From Arenimonas fontis (GTDB lineage Bacteria; Pseudomonadota; Gammaproteobacteria; Xanthomonadales; Xanthomonadaceae), in assembly GCF_008386465.1 (NCBI RefSeq), contig NZ_VUOD01000015.1, positions 1 to 38,840 on the forward strand: DNA of 38,840 nt. The letters are read 5' to 3'. A model generated the notes under the pieces. It did no database searches, was not told the DNA's origin, and was given only the letters and a program-made list of their open reading frames with translations. This document shows, in pieces, positions 35,851 to 38,840 of the stretch (positions are counted from its first letter, which is position 1; every line of letters starts with the position of its first letter). A program made the position numbers and the translations under genes.

Positions 35851-36015
35851 ATGCCGGCAACACGGGTCACGACACGGCGGCGTGACTCAAACGAAACGGC
35901 CTCCGGAGAAGCCGGGGCGGTTCAGCTGGCACGTGGCGAGAACTATGACTCCGAGGCCTGGCTCAGGCATCCGATGGTGCAGCGGCCGGTGCGGGGCCGC
36001 GACCTAAGAGACTGA
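35851..36015 (+). CDS. Possible 54-residue small ORF downstream of the Ubi operon
   Basis: An ATG nine bases after the hydroxylase stop opens a 54-codon frame that ends in TGA at 36013-36015. The product is polar and charged (NYDSEAWLRHPMV in the middle, VRGRDLRD at the end), with no signal or membrane segment. A G-rich stretch precedes the ATG but is not a clear Shine-Dalgarno. It may be a remnant of a longer gene or chance. I recognise no family. Confidence 0.25.
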   Translation: MPATRVTTRRRDSNETASGEAGAVQLARGENYDSEAWLRHPMVQRPVRGRDLRD

Positions 36016-36185
36016 TTCACCGTCAGCGCGAGCAAGGTAACAACGGGTCAGACCGACCTGGAGAGAGCCTAGCTAACTGTTCGGCGCCATCAGGTGCGGC
36101 GGCTGATCCCCGCGGCATCGGCAAAGCCGATGAATGAATGAGGCCTCCGGGTGCGGTTTTTACCCTGATCCGGACGAGCAACTGG
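36016..36185. other. Gene-poor junction between chromosome and cassette region
   Basis: The stretch 35842-36347 is the largest gap in the window. Besides the doubtful small ORF it holds a copy of GGGTCAGACC (36045-36054), related to the core of the terminal tandem repeat. It also holds a perfect hairpin, CATCGGC / GCCGATG with loop AAA (36116-36132). The hairpin has no T-run after it. Two short open frames here (36023-36262 minus, 36134-36319 plus) have no support. Base composition begins to fall in this stretch. Confidence 0.5.
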
Positions 36186-36353
36186 CGTCCAACAAGACCG
36201 TTTACGGAAATGCGGTCTGGCAACCGTTGGGCCTGCTCAAGCCGACACGCAACACGCAGCACGAAAGAAGAGGTGTAGCTATCGCCCGAGAGCTAGAGGC
36301 AAGAGCGCGGCGTGCGTGAAGTTGACAGGGGTTTCCTTACGGAATTGTTATGC
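36186..36353 (-). repeat. Candidate long attC closing the cassette array
   Basis: Read on the minus strand, GCATAAC (36353-36347) follows and includes the TAA stop of the last cassette gene. GTTGGAC (36192-36186) matches the R' consensus GTTRRRY. The next ~18 bases on each side are imperfectly complementary (AACAA, CCGT and GGAAA blocks pair in order). At 168 bases it is longer than usual attC sites, so it may be degenerate. Confidence 0.4.
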
Positions 36354-36920
36354 GTCATCTCGTTTGCGCTTGGCTTCTATTGTGTAGGTGGTCCCCTGGC
36401 GCTTCTTGCCGCTAAACCTCTCATAGATTTCGCCGAGGAAAGCAGCGCCTGCACCAAACACAACCCAGAGCGGAACGCCGATAGCGGTGCCCAGCGCGGC
36501 AATGCCGGCTCCTTGGCCACCGAAAATCACTACTGTGGCAATTGCGGTTGAAATACCAAGTCGACCAGGGAGGCCCCGGTTGTCCCAACCCAGCTCCTTT
36601 AAGGCTTTTCCGGTCATAGCTACGCCTTGCTTAAGCTTAGCAATGCGAGGCGAGTTTGAGTTATAGATACTCAGCAAATCTTCTGACAGTGTGGATAGCT
36701 CGCGCGGCGTGAGCTCTTTGCCTATCAGGGCAAATAGTGGCTTTAGTGTCGAGAATTTCGCGGTGGCGGAGATGGACGCCGCAACCTTCTTGGCCAAAGA
36801 AGCGTTGGACTGCTTTATGGTCAGAAGTTCGTCGGACCATTGCACCAAGGCTTGCTTTTGATCCTCATTGGCTGAGGCTGCTATACGGTCGAGAACTTGC
36901 CGGGACTTCTCACTGGCCAT
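36348..36920 (-). CDS. Integron cassette protein with glycine-rich hydrophobic tail
   Basis: A 190-residue protein I do not recognise. Residues 1-110 are soluble, helical and lysine-rich. Residues about 121-165 are hydrophobic and full of glycine (VIFGGQGAGIAALGTAIG, then VVFGAGAAFLGEI), resembling a glycine-zipper hairpin able to insert in a membrane. The last ~20 residues are very basic and charged (EAKRKRDDA). I chose the ATG at 36920, with GGAG eight bases upstream; a GTG at 36947 would lie inside the attC site. The stop codon falls in an attC-like core box. Base composition is clearly lower in GC than the chromosomal genes. A toxin or membrane effector role is speculation. Confidence 0.75.
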   Translation of the reverse strand: MASEKSRQVLDRIAASANEDQKQALVQWSDELLTIKQSNASLAKKVAASISATAKFSTLKPLFALIGKELTPRELSTLSEDLLSIYNSNSPRIAKLKQGVAMTGKALKELGWDNRGLPGRLGISTAIATVVIFGGQGAGIAALGTAIGVPLWVVFGAGAAFLGEIYERFSGKKRQGTTYTIEAKRKRDDA

Positions 36921-36938
36921 CCGAAGGTCTCCAATGAC

Positions 36939-36998
36939 GCATAACACCTGAATTAAGCCGAGCCGCGAAGCGGGTTCGGCTTGAATGAATAGCTATAC
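36939..36998 (-). repeat. attC recombination site
   Basis: A 60-base imperfect palindrome between two minus-strand genes. Boxes in gene orientation are GTATAGC (R''-like) at 36998-36992 and GTTATGC (R') at 36945-36939. The inner arms AAGCCGA / TCGGCTT pair perfectly, and the outline closely matches classical integron attC sites. The stop codon of the upstream cassette gene lies one base beyond the R'' box. Confidence 0.8.
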
Positions 36999-36999
36999 G

Positions 37000-37833
37000 T
37001 CACAGCAACTCAGCATCAACCCGGCTTTTGATCTTGTGCCTGAAGTCGCTAGCCCCAGCGACAACTAGGCCCCAGCCACAGATGTTCTTCGGCGCACCAT
37101 AGAAGAGGGATTTCATTTCCCTCGTAAGGTCAACGCCTAGGCCATCACTGCGCTTTCCGAGCGAGTACTCAATGTACTCACGAACGGCGCCAACTGTAAG
37201 ATCTGCGAGCTGAAGTAAAGACGAGTTCTCGATGTTTTGGAACATAGGGGTGTCAGAAAAGCCAAGGCCAGATAGCGGGCCAGAGTGGTAGGGGTGGCCC
37301 TCAATGGTCTTTCCGTCTTTAAAGGCCGAAGCGTACTCACGGCAGAAGGGTTGGGGATCACCCTTGTCTGGCCAGTCAAGAATGACCTCGCATGCGCTGG
37401 CGCCAGATTGCTTTGAATGCAAGGCCACGCGTTGCAGTGCGTTGGAGAAGGCGTACTGTGCAATACTTTGCTTTCGTAGCTTGATGATCTTGCGCTCTAG
37501 GCTGTATGCCTCAATGGCGGCGAGAACGATCGTCACTTTGGCCGCAACGACCAAGCGAAGAAGCTCTATCCGCCACTCCTTAGATGAGTCGAGTAGTTTC
37601 CTGTGCAGTTCTTCAGCGCCCTGGCGCTTGTACAGGTCTTTGAGGTCTTTGAAGTTCCACTTAATTGGTGCGCGCCTAGGGCCATACCTTGACTTTATGT
37701 CCTCGATTTGTGTGCGAATGGACGCTTCCTGATCTTGCGGAACGATGACCCCGCCGAAGATAAAAACATCTTGGATTGGTGCGCTTCGCCAGCCCACCAT
37801 CTCAGAGTTGTCGGCGTACCAGCGCAGCTTCAT
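37000..37833 (-). CDS. DUF3800-like protein (integron cassette)
   Basis: A 277-residue protein with the layout of DUF3800, an RNase-H-like family of unknown activity often carried by mobile elements. YADNSE (6-11) sits where the family has its first acidic motif, followed by FGGVIV, PIKWNF (56-61), a central acidic strand ILDWPDKGD (151-159) and the typical final helix SLLQLADLTVGAVREYI (205-221). Aspartates D8, D153 and D211 could be the catalytic set. The ATG lies only six bases after the R' box of the upstream attC, leaving no room for a Shine-Dalgarno, so expression may depend on read-through translation or leaderless initiation. Lower GC than the chromosome. Confidence 0.7.
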   Translation of the reverse strand: MKLRWYADNSEMVGWRSAPIQDVFIFGGVIVPQDQEASIRTQIEDIKSRYGPRRAPIKWNFKDLKDLYKRQGAEELHRKLLDSSKEWRIELLRLVVAAKVTIVLAAIEAYSLERKIIKLRKQSIAQYAFSNALQRVALHSKQSGASACEVILDWPDKGDPQPFCREYASAFKDGKTIEGHPYHSGPLSGLGFSDTPMFQNIENSSLLQLADLTVGAVREYIEYSLGKRSDGLGVDLTREMKSLFYGAPKNICGWGLVVAGASDFRHKIKSRVDAELL

Positions 37834-37839
37834 CGTGAC

Positions 37840-37913
37840 GTATAACGCCTGAGCTAAGCGGCCACATCAATCGCGAAGCGATTGATTGGTCCGCTTGAGC
37901 TAGTAGTTAGAAC
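37840..37913 (-). repeat. attC recombination site
   Basis: A 74-base hairpin between two minus-strand genes. In gene orientation GTTCTAAC (37913-37906) is the R'' end and GTTATAC (37846-37840) the R' end. Arms AAGCGG / CCGCTT and the inner stem ATCAATCGC / GCGATTGAT pair perfectly around GAA. The TAA stop of the upstream cassette gene lies inside R''. It shares the GTTATRC core with the neighbouring attC. Confidence 0.85.
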
Positions 37914-38821
37914 GACATCTGCGAGTAGCGGGGAATGTGCTCAATGACCTCAACGACTTCATACCGAGTATTCATCACAATCCTCGTGTCTGGATCTACT
38001 TTGCGGTAGATCTTTAGCACAGCCTTCAGAACATCGCCGGGCGCAATGCGAATGTCGTGTTGAAAGAAGCGATCGTAGAAGTAGTGATCGAGAACAGGCG
38101 CAGCGATCTTCATGCCGTGCCAGTAGAACTCCCACTTGCGACGACCTCTTGCCATGATTGCGCGCGAAATCTCTAGGTAAGCGACCTCGAACACCACGTT
38201 TAGCTCATCTTGCGGTACGCGATCCATGAGGAGCGCGAACCGAGATCGCGGCACGATCGGGAGATTAGGCGCACTTGCGCCCACTAGCTTCAAGCCAGAA
38301 ACAGAGGCGTCAGTAGATGCCCCATTGAACACTTGCCCAACGGCGCTCTTGAACTGGGGCGAACGCTCGACTTGTTTCTTCGCCTCGTAGACGTTTCTTG
38401 GAACGATGATCCGGTCGTTGCCGCTCTCAATGATTACAGAGTCATCATTCACAATTACTGTAGGCGGCTCATCCTGCCCAAGTGTTGCTTCATAGATGTA
38501 TGCGGCGATGATGCTGTAGAGAATTGCTTTCGGCGCCTCTTTGGAGAAGACATTCTTCGCACGATCAAAGATTGTTCGGACGGAAGCCTTAAAGCTGCCG
38601 TCCTCAAGCCTTTCAACAACGACTTCGACGTAATGCCCAGGATTGATGATCGCGTTCGCTTCGCGAAGCGCGCTCGCAAGCCCTGCCAATGAAAGCGACA
38701 GGCCATAAGCACTCGTAAGCTTCCCCGGTCGGTAGACACCCAATAAGTAGAACTTTCTGGCATCTTTTCCCAGCCAGGAGGTTTGCATGAAGAAGTCGAA
38801 GTTCACCGAGACCCAGATCAT
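37907..38821 (-). CDS. Unknown cassette protein, 5' end replaced by an IS
   Basis: An open frame of about 304 codons whose product I do not recognise. It is soluble and mixed alpha/beta: FYLLGVYRPGKLTSAYG near the start, a predicted helix-rich middle (EAPKAILYSIIAAYIYEATLG), VIVNDDSVIIESG, and an acidic C-terminus. The first ~20-30 residues are encoded antisense to the insertion sequence that begins near here, so the original start is lost and the frame is probably truncated or inactive. The stop codon is within the attC at 37840-37913. Base composition matches the other cassettes. Confidence 0.6.
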   Translation of the reverse strand: MIWVSVNFDFFMQTSWLGKDARKFYLLGVYRPGKLTSAYGLSLSLAGLASALREANAIINPGHYVEVVVERLEDGSFKASVRTIFDRAKNVFSKEAPKAILYSIIAAYIYEATLGQDEPPTVIVNDDSVIIESGNDRIIVPRNVYEAKKQVERSPQFKSAVGQVFNGASTDASVSGLKLVGASAPNLPIVPRSRFALLMDRVPQDELNVVFEVAYLEISRAIMARGRRKWEFYWHGMKIAAPVLDHYFYDRFFQHDIRIAPGDVLKAVLKIYRKVDPDTRIVMNTRYEVVEVIEHIPRYSQMSF

Positions 38822-38840
38822 TGCCGTGCTCAAGCAGGGC
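38787..38840 (+). mobile_element. Start of an IS3-family element (orfA, cut by window edge)
   Basis: ATG at 38787 opens MKKSKFTETQIIAVLKQG, the typical N-terminus of IS3-family OrfA transposase subunits (helix-turn-helix). A strong Shine-Dalgarno AGGAGG stands six bases upstream. The frame runs off the right edge after 18 codons. The left end of the element should lie between about 38735 and 38775, inside the minus-strand cassette gene, but I could not fix the terminal repeat. Confidence 0.85.

Noticed and set aside
36116-36132. Rho-independent terminator
   Set aside because: The stem is perfect (CATCGGC / GCCGATG) but GAATGAATGAGG follows, not a T-run.
36023-36262. 79-residue minus-strand ORF as a further cassette gene
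   Set aside because: It overlaps the attC candidate and the hairpin at 36116-36132, has Arg/Pro-rich chance-like composition and no start signal.
36134-36319. 61-residue plus-strand ORF as a gene
   Set aside because: No ribosome binding site or recognisable family, and it overlaps the candidate attC at 36186-36353.

Overview
The window is about 70% GC chromosomal DNA for its first ~35.8 kb. Gene content and order point to a gammaproteobacterium, most likely of the Xanthomonadales/Lysobacterales type. The lptD-surA-pdxA-ksgA-apaG-apaH string with folA next door is the conserved gammaproteobacterial arrangement. Ubiquinone hydroxylases, lgt-thyA, rsmE, bioA, nudE and cysQ are also present. Several promoters place the -10 box 6-8 bases before an ATG, suggesting leaderless mRNAs. 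The genus assignment is inference. I saw no rRNA, tRNA or CRISPR array.

Layout. 1-127: a perfect 13-bp tandem repeat that runs into the rsmE stop codon. 123-2239 (-): bioA-rsmE. 2316-4846 (+): nudE-cysQ-mazG-Mpo1-like, tightly overlapped. 4857-5204 (-): a small DMT/DUF486 membrane protein. 5442-10961 (+): an OmpR-type regulator, a histidine kinase, a MacA-like adaptor and a split MacB-like ATPase and permease, probably a sensed export module. 11085-14146 (+): a secreted isoaspartyl peptidase translationally overlapped with a TonB-dependent receptor. 14110-17284 (-): a cysteine-rich MarR regulator, a cysteine-tailed flavoprotein and an MFS transporter, with a perfect 9-bp-arm inverted repeat upstream. 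17379-19149 (-): a GYF/AIM24 protein and a DUF533/TerB-like protein. 19280-23745 (+): dgkA, a TerC-family gene, lgt, thyA, an unknown secreted protein and folA. 23730-30816 (-): lptD-surA-pdxA-ksgA-apaG-apaH plus a small periplasmic protein. 30888-31286 (+): msrB. 31291-33373 (-): a BtuM-like candidate B12 transporter, a PduO-type adenosyltransferase and an HDAC-family hydrolase. 33452-35841 (+): two ubiquinone-type flavin hydroxylases.

From about 36 kb the base composition drops and the DNA changes character. I read it as the distal end of an integron cassette array. Three minus-strand genes with no close relatives I recognise are separated by two clear attC recombination hairpins (36939-36998, 37840-37913). 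A longer, degenerate attC candidate (36186-36353) may close the array. One gene is DUF3800-like, one is a small protein with a glycine-rich hydrophobic tail, and one is unknown with its 5' end replaced by an IS3-family insertion whose orfA starts at 38787. The integrase would be expected to the right, outside the window. This array, the BtuM candidate and the cysteine-rich MarR/flavoprotein/MFS operon are the parts most worth a second look.
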